Source: Micromonospora sp. MP36
Lineage (GTDB): Bacteria; Actinomycetota; Actinomycetes; Mycobacteriales; Micromonosporaceae
Direction of reading: 5' to 3'
NCBI RefSeq assembly: GCF_008119785.1
Contig: NZ_VSFA01000029.1
Coordinates: 1-64,000, forward strand
Length of the DNA stretch: 64,000 nucleotides
Below, one piece after another: positions 17,782 through 26,693 of the stretch (positions are counted from its first letter, which is position 1; every line of letters begins with the position of its first letter). The translations under genes were made by a program, and so were the position numbers. The notes below the pieces were generated by a model. The model was not told the DNA's origin, ran no database searches, and saw only the letters and a list, made by a program, of their open reading frames with translations.

Positions 17782-20396
17782 GGCGGCGGCTCCGGCGGCG
17801 CCGGAGCCCGCCGCGGCGGCCCCGAAGCGCTCACCGCCGGGGCGCCGACCGTCCGGGCGTCGGCGACCGGCGCGCGGTCGGCCTCGGCGAGCAGCTGGGC
17901 CAGTTCGGCGTGCAGGGCGGCGACGAACGCGGGGCCGACCTCGGCCAGCGACGCGTCCAGCAGTGCGCCGACCTCGAAGGTGTCACCGCCGCGCAGGATG
18001 CCGACCCCGACGGGCACCCCCTCGGCGAGCGGGACCACCGGGGTGGCCGACCGGAGCGGCGCGCCGGCCACCTCCAGCGGACGCAGCGGCGCCGGGACGT
18101 AGGAGACGATCACGTTGAGGTGCCGGCTGCTGTAGAACCGCCGCGCCAGGGCGGCGTGCAGCGGCGCGGGCAGCGCCCCCATCGCCCGCATGACCAGGCC
18201 GGCCGCCTCGGGTTCCCCGCTGCGCAGCGCGGTACGCAGCGACTGCCGGACCACGGCGACCCGGAACCGGGGCGGGATGCGCCGCACCGGCAGGTCGAGC
18301 GTGACCGCACCGGTCCAGTTCCCCTGTGTGGGCGCCCGGCGGCGAAGGTCACGGGAGACCGCGAACATCGCCCGCAGCCGGGGCGGCGCCGGCGTGGGGT
18401 GCACCCGACCCAGCGCCCCGGCGGTCAGCGCCAGCATGAGTTCGCTGGCGTGCGCCCGGCAGGCCCGGGCCGCGCGCAACACCTCGGCGGCGGGCAGGGT
18501 GGCGGTGACCAGGATCCGGCGCGGTGAGCTCAGCGGGCGGTTGAGCTCGGTGGCCGGGGCCGGCCCCTGCGCGGCCAGGCGGGCCAGCCCGCGTGCGGTC
18601 AGCGCGACCCGACGCGCCGTGTCCCGGACCCGGTCACCCTTCCCCGCCCCGTCCCGCGCCGGTCGGGCCGGTGCCCATCCGGCCGGCTTCGCCGCCGGGG
18701 TGGTGGCCGGCTCGAGCAGCCGTTGCAGGACCCCGATCGCCGACAGCCCGTCGCCGAGGCAGTGATGCAGCTTGACCGCGACCCGGCTACGCCGGTCCGG
18801 CAGCCCGCCGACCAGCAGGATCTGCCAGGGTGGCCGGTCCAGGGCCAGCGGCTGGGACCAGAACCGGTCCACGGCGGCGCTGCCGTCGTCGCCCGGCGCG
18901 ACCCGCGCCTCGGCCAGGTGGGCGGCGGGATCGACGTACCGGTCGACGACCCAGCCGGGCCGGCGTCCGGGCCCCCGGCTGACCAGCCGGCGACGCAGGG
19001 TGGTGATCGCGGGTAGCCGCCGCGCCAGCAGCGTGACCAGATCCTCGCGGGTCAGGGCCTCGCCGTCGGGCCGGGGCCCGAACTCCAGCACCACACCGAT
19101 CTCTTGGGCCACCGTGGCCGACTGCACGTACCGGAAGAACGCGTCCTGTGGGCGAAGGGGCCAGCTGGGCGGCCGGCGGCCGGCCGGCCCACCGGGAGAC
19201 GGGGTCGGGCGGTCGCCGGCGGGTGGCGCTGCCTCGACCGGCGAGCGCGCCCCGGCGACGGCCGGCAGCCCGAGGTCCGGCAGATGGGGGTGGGGCTCGC
19301 GCAGCGGGTGGGGCGGGTGCGGGCCGACCAGCCGGGAGCGGACGACGGCGACCAGCGCGGCCGGGTCGCGGGCCGTCTCGGCCAGCCCGGCGGCGGTCAT
19401 CAACGCCGCGTTGGCGGCGCCGTGCGCGGCGATCGGCCGGTACATCACCACCGGCGTGCCGCTGGCCCACGCCTCCAGCGCGGTCGCCCCGCCCGCGTTG
19501 GTGACCAGCAGGTGCGCGGCCTGCAGCAGGGTCGGCATGTCCTCGACCCAGGCGCGCACCACCAGCCTGCCGGCCGGGGCGGGCAGCCGCGCCAGCCGGT
19601 CGGCCAGCTGTTCGTTGCGTCCGCAGACCGCGACCACCTGCACCGCGTCCCCGATGCCGACCAGCGGGGCGATCGCCTCCTCGACCGAGCCCAGGCTGTA
19701 GGAGCCGCAGGCGACCACCACCACCTTCCGGTCCGGGTCGAGACCGCAGCGCCGGGCCGCCTCGGCCCGGTCACCGGGCCGGAACCGCTGCAGCACCGGT
19801 GGCGCGCAGACCCCGAGCGCCGCGCCCGGGGCGGCGACCGCCGCCACCGGCACCGCCGCCGGGTGCACCACCACTCCCAGATCCAGTTGTGAATACACCC
19901 AGAACGGGTGCGGGGCGAAGTCGGACACCCAGGCCCCGACCGGTACGCCGAGACCGCGGTGCCGCCGTAGCCAGGCCAGCCCGGCACTGCCGATCGGGTA
20001 GGTGGAGAGGATCAGGTCCGGGTCGAACGCCTCGATGACCGGGGCGAGCCGTCGGCCGGCCCAGGAACCGGTGAACCACTTCGAGGCGTCGGCGAACCAC
20101 CGGTGCCGCCACAGCGAGGACCAGAAGAACTCGTACAACCAGGGCGTCGCCCCGACATTGGTGAGGTAGGTGCGACGAAAGGTCGGCCCGACTCCCGGAC
20201 CCATCGCGTCGAGGGTGTCCACCCAGCCCACCCGGCTACCCGGCCAGAGCGCGTGGACGCGTTCCTCGAGCGCCCGGCCGGTGGCGTCGTGCCCGCCCCC
20301 GATGTCGGCCGAGACGATCAGCACGCGCCGCGCGATCGACCCGGCCGGATCCGGCGGCCGGATCGGCTGACCCGGCCCGCTGTCGGCCGCGATCAC
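17772..20396 (-). CDS. glycosyltransferase (MGDG-synthase-like) fused to WS/DGAT acyltransferase
   Basis: 874 residues in one frame. Residues about 20-350 form a GT-B glycosyltransferase of the MGDG synthase/MurG kind: SADIGGGHDATGRAL at the acceptor side, and a donor-side LLVTNAGGATALEAWASGTP. A proline-rich linker (about 352-416) joins it to a full-length (about 457 residues) wax ester synthase/diacylglycerol acyltransferase domain with the catalytic HHCLGDG at 544-550. The protein could therefore glycosylate and acylate a lipid, or make a glycolipid and a storage lipid in one place; which is not readable. The start is GTG 20396 without a clear ribosome site. The following SDR overlaps by 10 bases. 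Confidence 0.85.
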   Translation of the reverse strand: MIAADSGPGQPIRPPDPAGSIARRVLIVSADIGGGHDATGRALEERVHALWPGSRVGWVDTLDAMGPGVGPTFRRTYLTNVGATPWLYEFFWSSLWRHRWFADASKWFTGSWAGRRLAPVIEAFDPDLILSTYPIGSAGLAWLRRHRGLGVPVGAWVSDFAPHPFWVYSQLDLGVVVHPAAVPVAAVAAPGAALGVCAPPVLQRFRPGDRAEAARRCGLDPDRKVVVVACGSYSLGSVEEAIAPLVGIGDAVQVVAVCGRNEQLADRLARLPAPAGRLVVRAWVEDMPTLLQAAHLLVTNAGGATALEAWASGTPVVMYRPIAAHGAANAALMTAAGLAETARDPAALVAVVRSRLVGPHPPHPLREPHPHLPDLGLPAVAGARSPVEAAPPAGDRPTPSPGGPAGRRPPSWPLRPQDAFFRYVQSATVAQEIGVVLEFGPRPDGEALTREDLVTLLARRLPAITTLRRRLVSRGPGRRPGWVVDRYVDPAAHLAEARVAPGDDGSAAVDRFWSQPLALDRPPWQILLVGGLPDRRSRVAVKLHHCLGDGLSAIGVLQRLLEPATTPAAKPAGWAPARPARDGAGKGDRVRDTARRVALTARGLARLAAQGPAPATELNRPLSSPRRILVTATLPAAEVLRAARACRAHASELMLALTAGALGRVHPTPAPPRLRAMFAVSRDLRRRAPTQGNWTGAVTLDLPVRRIPPRFRVAVVRQSLRTALRSGEPEAAGLVMRAMGALPAPLHAALARRFYSSRHLNVIVSYVPAPLRPLEVAGAPLRSATPVVPLAEGVPVGVGILRGGDTFEVGALLDASLAEVGPAFVAALHAELAQLLAEADRAPVADARTVGAPAVSASGPPRRAPAPPEPPPCG

Positions 20397-20506
20397 CGGG
20401 CGCCCGCCGGATTCGGGCGGCGCCGGGGGCGAGACGCGGGCGCTGGTGGGTATGCCAGGCGGGCCTCGACCGGCCGACCCGGCGCCGACGAACTCGGGAC
20501 TTCCTC

Positions 20507-21340
20507 ATGGCCTTCGGTTTCCTGCTGGCGATCCTCGCCGCGCTGTGCAGCGCCAACGCGGCGATCGTGCAGTCGATCGGAGCGCGCCGGGTGGCGACCA
20601 CGGCCCACCTCGACCCGAGGTTGCTGTGGCGGCTGGTGCGGAACGGGCCGTACGCGGCGGGCCTGGCCCTGGACACCGCCTCCTCCGGCCTCACCTTCAC
20701 CGCGCTGCGCACCGTGCCGCTGTTCGCGGTGCAGGCGGTGGGCGCGGCCAACCTCAGCCTGGTGGCGCTGATCGCCATGCTGGTGCTGCGCGTCCGGCTG
20801 GCCGCCCGGGACTGGGTGGCGATCGGTGGGGTGGTCGCCGGCCTGCTGCTGCTGGTGGTCTCCGCGGGCACCAGCCCCCCGGCCGAGGAGCCGGCGGCCG
20901 TCGGCTGGGGGCTGCTCGGCGCCGTGCTCGCACTGGCCGTGGGCGCCTACCTGGGCAGCCCGCGGATGCGGGGGCCGGCCCTGCCCGGGCTGCTGGCCGG
21001 GCTGTCCTTCGGCGCCGCGGCGGTCGGCGCCCGGCTGCTCGGCCGGGTCGACAGTCCGGGCGCCGTGCTGGGCAGCCCGGTCAGCTACACGCTGGTGCTC
21101 GCCGGGCTGACCGGCCTGCTGCTCTACGCCACCGCCCTGCAACGGGGCTCCGTCACGGTCGCCTCCGCCTCGACCATCCTCGGGCAGACCGTGGGCCCGG
21201 CGGCGACCGGCTGGCTGGTGCTCGGCGACCGGGTGCGGCCCGGTGCCGAGCCGGTGGCGGTGCTGGGCTTCGTGCTCGCCGTCACCGGCGCGGTCGCGCT
21301 CGCCCGGCACGCCCAGCCGCACCAGGCGCGGACCGACTGA
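20507..21340 (+). CDS. DMT/EamA-like integral membrane protein
   Basis: 277 residues with nine or ten hydrophobic helices in the pattern of drug/metabolite transporters. The opening MAFGFLLAILAALCSANAAIVQSIGARR is typical of an actinobacterial group of DMT proteins with unknown substrates. It is transcribed divergently from the glycosyltransferase fusion, with 110 bases between starts, so the two promoters must lie there. No strong ribosome site precedes the ATG. A second protein of the same type lies at 22340-23215, beyond the PAP2 gene. The substrate is unknown. Confidence 0.8.
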   Translation: MAFGFLLAILAALCSANAAIVQSIGARRVATTAHLDPRLLWRLVRNGPYAAGLALDTASSGLTFTALRTVPLFAVQAVGAANLSLVALIAMLVLRVRLAARDWVAIGGVVAGLLLLVVSAGTSPPAEEPAAVGWGLLGAVLALAVGAYLGSPRMRGPALPGLLAGLSFGAAAVGARLLGRVDSPGAVLGSPVSYTLVLAGLTGLLLYATALQRGSVTVASASTILGQTVGPAATGWLVLGDRVRPGAEPVAVLGFVLAVTGAVALARHAQPHQARTD

Positions 21341-21451
21341 CCGTCGGACCGTTGGGCACCGGGTCGCGGTCGTTGACATGTCGTACGCCTCCAGCGACGA
21401 AAGGCGGAGCGCCACCAGCCGCCGCCCCTCGGGATGAATAGCAGCCTACCG

Positions 21452-21472
21452 GCGGATTTCTTCCGCTATAAG
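21452..21472 (+). promoter_or_regulatory. candidate -10 with small palindrome before PAP2
   Basis: In an AT-richer patch, GCGGA-TTTCT-TCCGC (21452-21466) is followed directly by TATAAG (21467-21472), which resembles a -10 box. No good -35 lies 16-18 bases upstream; the nearest TTGACA (21373) is too far. The PAP2 start is 59 bases downstream. Confidence 0.3.
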
Positions 21473-21530
21473 GTACTTTCAGGCTCTTGGCAGGGGATAT
21501 GCCGGTTCGACGAGGCGAGGGCGGAGGCGG

Positions 21531-22346
21531 ATGACAGCGGGAAGACCCGGCCGGAAGCCCGGAGCCCGTCCGCCTCGTCCGCTCGGCGAACCCGCCCTGG
21601 TGCCGATACCGACCGGCTGGTGGCTGGACGCGCTGCTGGTCGCCGCGCTCGCCGCGCTCACCGCCGCGCTGGTCTGGTGGTCACCGCTGCTGCAGGTGGA
21701 CATCGCGGTACGGGACTGGTGCGACCAGCACCGGCCGCCACCGGTCGGCAAGCTGATGCTGGCCTTCGACTACCTGGGCCAGGGCGGGCCGCTGACCACG
21801 CTGACCGTGGCGGTGTCGTTCTGGCTCGCCTGGCGGCACCGGACGGTACGGCCGATCATCCCGGCCGGCCTGGCCCCGATCGTGAGCACCGTGCTGATCG
21901 TGGGCCTGAAGAAGTGGACCTCACGAGGCGCCCCACACCACGGCTCCGTACGGTTGTTCAGCCACGGATGGGAGGAGTTCTACCCGTCCGGGCACGTGAG
22001 CAACGGCGTCGTCTACTACGGGGTGCTGGCGATGCTGCTCGCGCCGTACCTGGCGGTGCCGGTCCGGCGCGTGCTGCAGTGGCTGCCCGGCGTGCTGGTG
22101 CTCATCGGCACCACCTACCTCGGCTACCACTGGCTCACCGACAGCATCGGCGGGTACCTGCTCGGGCTGCTGATCGTCCGGTTCCTGCTGCGGGTGCCGT
22201 GGCGGACGCTCCGCCTGCCGCGCCGGCTCGACCGGCCACCGCCCAGCGACCACCAGGTCTACGCGCACGCGCACCGCGACGGCCCGCCGAATCCGCATCA
22301 CCGCTGGGCACCGGGCCAGGTCCGGATGATCGGACCTCCGTGCTGA
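21531..22346 (+). CDS. PAP2-family lipid phosphatase
   Basis: 271-residue membrane phosphatase. The three PAP2 signatures are present: K/R-rich KKWTSRGAP, YPSGHVSNG and YLGYHWLTD (the catalytic His and Asp are in the last). Five or six helices surround them. Members remove phosphate from phosphatidate, undecaprenyl diphosphate or other lipid phosphates; the substrate is unknown here. ATG 21531 follows GGAGG by a normal distance. The C-terminal tail of about 40 residues is polar and likely cytoplasmic. It overlaps the next DMT gene by 7 bases, so the two are probably co-expressed. Confidence 0.9.
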   Translation: MTAGRPGRKPGARPPRPLGEPALVPIPTGWWLDALLVAALAALTAALVWWSPLLQVDIAVRDWCDQHRPPPVGKLMLAFDYLGQGGPLTTLTVAVSFWLAWRHRTVRPIIPAGLAPIVSTVLIVGLKKWTSRGAPHHGSVRLFSHGWEEFYPSGHVSNGVVYYGVLAMLLAPYLAVPVRRVLQWLPGVLVLIGTTYLGYHWLTDSIGGYLLGLLIVRFLLRVPWRTLRLPRRLDRPPPSDHQVYAHAHRDGPPNPHHRWAPGQVRMIGPPC

Positions 22347-23215
22347 GCGGGGAGGTGCTGGCCGGAACGCCCCTCGCCCTCGGCGCGGCCGCGGCTTTCG
22401 GGGCGTCCTCGGTGCTGCAGTTCCGCGCCTCCCACCGCGCACCCGAGAGCCCGGCCGGCCGACCCAGCCTGCTCGTACACCTGGTGCGCCTACCGGAATG
22501 GCGCTGGTCGGTCGTGCTCGCCGCCGGAGCCTTCGGCCTCCAGGTCGCCGCGCTCAGCCTGATGCCGCTGATCCTGGTGCAGCCGCTGCTGATCACCGGA
22601 CTGCTCTGGTACATCCTGCTGCACTCGCTCACCGAGCGGAGGCGCCCGGACCTCAGGATCATGCTGGAGGCGGTGCTCTGCCTGGTCGCGCTCTCGGCCT
22701 TCCTGCTGATCGCCCAACCCTCGGCCGGACAGGGCAAGGGGCTCGGCACGCTCTCGTCGGCCCTGCTGCTGGGCGTCGCGGTAGTCGGGGCAGTGTCGTT
22801 GTGCCTGGCGGCCGCTGTCGGGCTGGGCCGCAAGTGGCGCCCGCTGCCGCTGGCGCTGGCCGCCGGCACCTGTTACGGCGTCACCGCCGGCCTGATCAGC
22901 AGCCTCGCCTTCCACTACAACGGCAGCCCGCTGAGCGTGTTCGGGCACTGGCAGACGTGGGCGCTTGCGGTCCTGGGCCCGTTCGGCGTGCTGCTGAGCC
23001 AGAACGCCTACCAGGCCGGCCCGCTGGGGGCGCCAGCCCTGGCCACGATCATCGTCGCCGACCCGCTGGTGTCGCTCGCCGTCGGCCTGCTCTGGCTCGA
23101 CGAGCGGATCCAGACGGGGCCGTGGGACCTGACCGGGGAGGTGCTGGCCCTGGCCGCGCTGGCCGGTGCCGTCTTCCTGCTCGCCCGGCGGGCGCCCCAC
23201 GTCGACGAGGAGTAG
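22340..23215 (+). CDS. DMT-family (EamA-like) transporter
   Basis: About 291 residues with nine or ten helices, including ILVQPLLITGLLWYILL and GAPALATIIVADPLVSLAVG, a pattern seen in DMT/NIPA-like proteins of actinobacteria. I put the start at GTG 22340, overlapping the PAP2 stop; a second GTG at 22355 is possible. The frame is open far upstream but that part is antisense-like Arg/Pro sequence. It shares its fold with the protein at 20507-21340, so the PAP2 gene is bracketed by two members of one family. The substrate is unknown. Confidence 0.8.
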   Translation: MLSGEVLAGTPLALGAAAAFGASSVLQFRASHRAPESPAGRPSLLVHLVRLPEWRWSVVLAAGAFGLQVAALSLMPLILVQPLLITGLLWYILLHSLTERRRPDLRIMLEAVLCLVALSAFLLIAQPSAGQGKGLGTLSSALLLGVAVVGAVSLCLAAAVGLGRKWRPLPLALAAGTCYGVTAGLISSLAFHYNGSPLSVFGHWQTWALAVLGPFGVLLSQNAYQAGPLGAPALATIIVADPLVSLAVGLLWLDERIQTGPWDLTGEVLALAALAGAVFLLARRAPHVDEE

Positions 23216-23321
23216 CGACTGAAGCTTTCTTACGCCATCGATAGGTCGATCGGAATCCATTGACACGAGGACCGGTCGGGGCGAGGGTGGCCACTGAGCC
23301 ATCCCCTCGAACGGAGGTGCC

Positions 23322-25325
23322 ATGCCCCGATCACGAGCACCCATCGGCAGGCGGGTCCTGCTCAGCACCGCGCTGGTCGGCGCCGCCACGCTCGCGCCGG
23401 TCTCCCCCGCGCCCGCGGCCAGCCCGACACCCACCGACCGGCAGCAGCAGTACGCGGCGGCGGCCGCCGAGTACGGCGTCCCGGAGTCCGTCCTGCTCGC
23501 CGTCTCGTACCTGGAGTCCCGCTGGGACACCAACGCCGGCACCCCGAGCACCAGCGCGGGCTACGGCCCGATGCACCTCACCGACGCGACGTACGTCAAC
23601 AGCCTGGGCGGCCCCGGCCACTACGGCCCGGCGGAGGACCCGCGCGGTGACGACTCCCGCGCGCCGATCCACCTCGGCCAGCCCGCCGTCGGCCCGGCGG
23701 CCGAGCCGGCGCTGCAGACCCTGGACGCCGCAGCCGCGGCCACCGGCACGGGGAAGGCAGCGCTCAGGTCCGACCCGGCGGCCAACATCCGCGGCGGCGC
23801 CGCCCTGCTGGCGGCGTACCAGAAGGCGGTCAGCGCCCCCGTCGGCACCGGCACCGACCCCGGCGCCTGGTACGGCGCGGTGGCCCGCTACTCCGGCTCC
23901 GACCGCACCGACTCCGCGGCGATCTTCGCCGACGAGGTGTACGCGACGATCCGCACCGGCGCGGCCCGGACCACGGACGACGGTCAGCGGGTGGCTCTCG
24001 CCGGTCGCGCCGTGACCCCGCAGAAGTCCTGGCTCGACCGGCTCGGCCTGCACAAGGCGGCCCGGGCCGCCGGCGTGGAGTGCCCGGCGGAACTGGCCTG
24101 CGAGTGGATCCCGGCGCCGTACCAACTGCTGGGCGACGGGACGGACCCGGAGTACTACGGCAACCACGACCTGTCCGAGCGGCCGGCCCGGCAGAAGATC
24201 GAGTACATCGTCATCCACGACACCGAGGAGACCTACGCCCGCACGCTGGAGCTGGTGCAGGACCCGGCGTACGTGAGCTGGCACTACACGATGCGCTCCA
24301 GCGACGGCCACACCGCCCAGCACGTCCGGACCAAGGACGTCGCCTGGCAGGCCGGCAACTGGTACGTCAACAGCAAGTCCATCGGCATCGAGCACGAGGG
24401 CTTCGCCCGCCAGGGCACCTGGTACACCGAGGCCCTGTACCGCAACTCGGCCAAACTCGTGCGGTACCTCGCGAAGCGGTTCGACATCCCGCTGGACCGG
24501 CAGCACATCATCGGCCACGACAACGTGCCCGGCACCGTCCCCTCGACGGTCCGCGGCATGCACTGGGACCCGGGCCCGTACTGGGACTGGTCGCACTACT
24601 TCGACCTGCTCAAGGCGCCGTTCCACGGCACCGGCACGCCGCGGACCGGGCTGGTCACCATCGACCCGGACTTCGCCACCAACCGCCCCGCGTTCTGGGG
24701 CTGCACGCTGGACGAGAACGACCAGCCGACCAGCGAGCCCTGCCCGCTGCGCGGCTCGTCGTCGGTGATCCTGCACAGCGCGCCCCGCGACGACGCGCCG
24801 CTGGTCACCGACATCGGGCTGCACCCGGACGGATCGCCGTCCACCATGGAGGCGTCCGACCACGGCGCCCGGGCCTCCGCCGGCCAGACGTACGCCGTCG
24901 CGGACCGGCAGGGCGACTGGACCGCCATCTGGTATCTCGGCCAGAAGGCGTGGTTCCACAACCCCGCGTCCGCTCCGGCGGCGAAGTGGGCCACCGGGTT
25001 CGTGGTGACCCCCAAGCCGGGCCGGGCGAGCATCCCGGTCTACGGCCGGGCCTACCCGGAGGAGGCCGCCTATCCGCCCGGCGCGCCGTACCAGACCATC
25101 ACACCGCTGCAGTACACGCTGCCCGCCGGGCAGCGGTACGCGGTGGGTCTGATCGCGCCGAGCGAGTTCTACAAGGCTTACACCTTCGCCGGCACCTCAC
25201 CGGGTGACTGGACGGTGATCCGCGGAAAGACGACGTACGTGCAGGTCCAGTTCGGCCACCGGATCATGTTCGTCAACCGGGACGACGTCCTGATCGAGCC
25301 CTCGACGGTGGGCGCACCCGGCTGA
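23322..25325 (+). CDS. secreted N-acetylmuramoyl-L-alanine amidase with N-terminal lytic-type domain
   Basis: 667-residue exported wall hydrolase. It begins with a signal peptide that has a twin-arginine look (GRRVLLST). Residues about 40-180 resemble a soluble lytic transglycosylase/lysozyme-like fold (PESVLLAVSYLESRWD, GYGPMHLTD). Residues about 290-430 form an amidase_2/PGRP zinc domain: H299 in VIHDTEE, WHY, and H399 in IIGHDNVPG. The remaining C-terminal 230 residues are beta-rich, SH3-like, and probably bind the wall. ATG 23322 follows GGAGG. So it could cut both the stem peptide link and, if the first domain is active, the glycan. It appears to be a single-gene unit ending in a strong hairpin. 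Confidence 0.88.
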   Translation: MPRSRAPIGRRVLLSTALVGAATLAPVSPAPAASPTPTDRQQQYAAAAAEYGVPESVLLAVSYLESRWDTNAGTPSTSAGYGPMHLTDATYVNSLGGPGHYGPAEDPRGDDSRAPIHLGQPAVGPAAEPALQTLDAAAAATGTGKAALRSDPAANIRGGAALLAAYQKAVSAPVGTGTDPGAWYGAVARYSGSDRTDSAAIFADEVYATIRTGAARTTDDGQRVALAGRAVTPQKSWLDRLGLHKAARAAGVECPAELACEWIPAPYQLLGDGTDPEYYGNHDLSERPARQKIEYIVIHDTEETYARTLELVQDPAYVSWHYTMRSSDGHTAQHVRTKDVAWQAGNWYVNSKSIGIEHEGFARQGTWYTEALYRNSAKLVRYLAKRFDIPLDRQHIIGHDNVPGTVPSTVRGMHWDPGPYWDWSHYFDLLKAPFHGTGTPRTGLVTIDPDFATNRPAFWGCTLDENDQPTSEPCPLRGSSSVILHSAPRDDAPLVTDIGLHPDGSPSTMEASDHGARASAGQTYAVADRQGDWTAIWYLGQKAWFHNPASAPAAKWATGFVVTPKPGRASIPVYGRAYPEEAAYPPGAPYQTITPLQYTLPAGQRYAVGLIAPSEFYKAYTFAGTSPGDWTVIRGKTTYVQVQFGHRIMFVNRDDVLIEPSTVGAPG

Positions 25326-25335
25326 CCCCCGCTCG

Positions 25336-25383
25336 CCCCGGGTGGGCTCCCGCTCCGCGTCGAGCGGAGGCCCACCCCCGGGG
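25336..25383. terminator. long GC-rich hairpin after the amidase
   Basis: An imperfect stem of more than 15 pairs: CCCCGGGTGGGC (25336-25347) against GCCCACCC plus GGGG (25370-25383, two-base bulge), closed by CCGCTC/GAGCGG around a CGCGTC loop. It starts 11 bases after the stop codon. Confidence 0.65.
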
Positions 25384-25462
25384 CCGGCTCCAGGCCGAGC
25401 GCTAGGTCCGCTTCGGCGAAAATGACGTGCGGTTGACGACTCTCCGCTCTACCTTCCCGGCC

Positions 25463-26206
25463 ATGGCACTCGACATCGTGAGCTTGGCGGACCGTCCCGA
25501 CCTCGCCCCGCTGCTGGACGAAGACTTCGACGGGGCGTGGCCGGAGTTCATGCTCTGGGACCCGATGGCGCCCGTCTACTACGGCGTCGCCCACGACCTC
25601 TACCCGGAGTTCGTCTTCGCCGCCGTCGACTCCGCCGATCCGGGGCGCGCCGTCGCGCGGGCGTACGCCGTGCCGTTGCGCTGGACGGAGGAGGAGCTGC
25701 CCGACGGCGGCTGGGACCGGATGATCCAGCGGGCCACCATCACCCGTCTCACCGGGGCCACTCCGACGATCGTCTCCGCCCTGGAGATCTGCATCCGGCC
25801 GGACCAGCGCGGACGCGGCCTGTCCGGGCTGATGCTCGCCGCCATGCGGGAGGCGGTCGCGAAACTGGGCTACGACACGCTGGTCGCCCCGGTCCGCCCG
25901 AACGGCAAGCCCGCCCAGGCGGACCTCCCGATGACCGAGTACGCGGCGCAGGTCCGCGCGGACGGCCTGCCGGTCGACCCGTGGCTGCGGGTGCACGTCC
26001 GCGCGGGCGGGCGCATCGAGCGGGTCGCCACCCGGTCGATGATGGTCAGCGGGACGCTCGCCGAGTGGCGTTCCTGGACCGGCCTGCCGTTCGACACCAG
26101 CGGTCCGGTCCGCGTGCCGGGAGCGCTCGTGCCGGTGCACTGCGACGTGGCCCACGACCACGCCGTCTACGTCGAGCCCAACGTCTGGGTCCGACACCGC
26201 CTCTAG
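25463..26206 (+). CDS. GNAT-family N-acetyltransferase
   Basis: 247 residues. The acetyl-CoA-binding region is ICIRPDQRGRGLSGLMLAAM (the QRGRGLSG loop corresponds to the R/Q-x-x-G-x-G/A pyrophosphate loop). The preceding strand and following helix fit the GNAT fold, but the C-terminal third is longer than the minimal family. The substrate is unknown. I chose ATG 25463; an upstream in-frame start at 25427 would add 12 residues with no ribosome site, and no ribosome site is obvious for 25463 either. It converges on the NTF2-like gene, with 115 bases between stops that hold only short GC palindromes. Confidence 0.75.
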   Translation: MALDIVSLADRPDLAPLLDEDFDGAWPEFMLWDPMAPVYYGVAHDLYPEFVFAAVDSADPGRAVARAYAVPLRWTEEELPDGGWDRMIQRATITRLTGATPTIVSALEICIRPDQRGRGLSGLMLAAMREAVAKLGYDTLVAPVRPNGKPAQADLPMTEYAAQVRADGLPVDPWLRVHVRAGGRIERVATRSMMVSGTLAEWRSWTGLPFDTSGPVRVPGALVPVHCDVAHDHAVYVEPNVWVRHRL

Positions 26207-26321
26207 TGCGGTGTCCACCCGACCCGGCTGAGTGGTCGGTGCGGCGAGTCCCGCCCCGGGGCCGGGCTGCCGGCTCCGGTAGCTGCCGCTGCGGCCGGGA
26301 GTGAGCGCGAACCCGCGCTCC

Positions 26322-26654
26322 TCACGGCCGGATGTCCAGGGCGCCGATCAGGCCGTCGCGCAGCGTGAAGCGGTGACGCAGGCGGACCGGGCTGCCCGGG
26401 AACGTGCCCGAGACCAGCGTCCTGACCACCACGTTGCCGCCGGCCTCCTCCTCCACCGCCTCCGGGATCGCCTTGTAGTCGAACTCGGCCGCGGTCCGCT
26501 CGCGCCAGGCGCGGATCGCCGCCGGGCCCTGGTAGGTCCGATCCTCGTCGGCCACGATCGCGTCGTCGGTGAAGCAGGAGACGAAGGCGTCGATGTCGGG
26601 TTCGGCGCTCAGCTGGTAGTAGCGGACGATCACCTCGGGAACCGTGACGGTCAT
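26322..26654 (-). CDS. NTF2/SnoaL-like protein
   Basis: 110-residue alpha+beta barrel protein of the NTF2-like superfamily: VRYYQLSAEPDIDAFVSCFT, then a DDAIVADE turn and GPAAIRAWRE, ending in beta strands. Such proteins are small isomerases, dehydratases or binding proteins; no catalytic set is clear enough to say which. The ATG at 26654 has a GAGGAGAG site just upstream. It follows the GH65 gene 39 bases later on the same strand and may be co-transcribed with it. Confidence 0.85.
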   Translation of the reverse strand: MTVTVPEVIVRYYQLSAEPDIDAFVSCFTDDAIVADEDRTYQGPAAIRAWRERTAAEFDYKAIPEAVEEEAGGNVVVRTLVSGTFPGSPVRLRHRFTLRDGLIGALDIRP

Positions 26655-26693
26655 GCTTCTCTCCTCGGCTCGGGACCGGTTCGTCGGGGCTGA

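Noticed and set aside
21373-21400. TTGACA before the PAP2 gene as a -35 box
   Set aside because: No TANNNT lies 16-18 bases downstream.
23260-23290. TTGACA before the amidase gene as a -35 box
   Set aside because: The following 30 bases are G-rich with no -10-like hexamer, so I did not list it as a promoter.
25433-25462. TTGACG and TACCTT as a promoter for the GNAT gene
   Set aside because: The spacer is only 11 bases, too short for a normal promoter.
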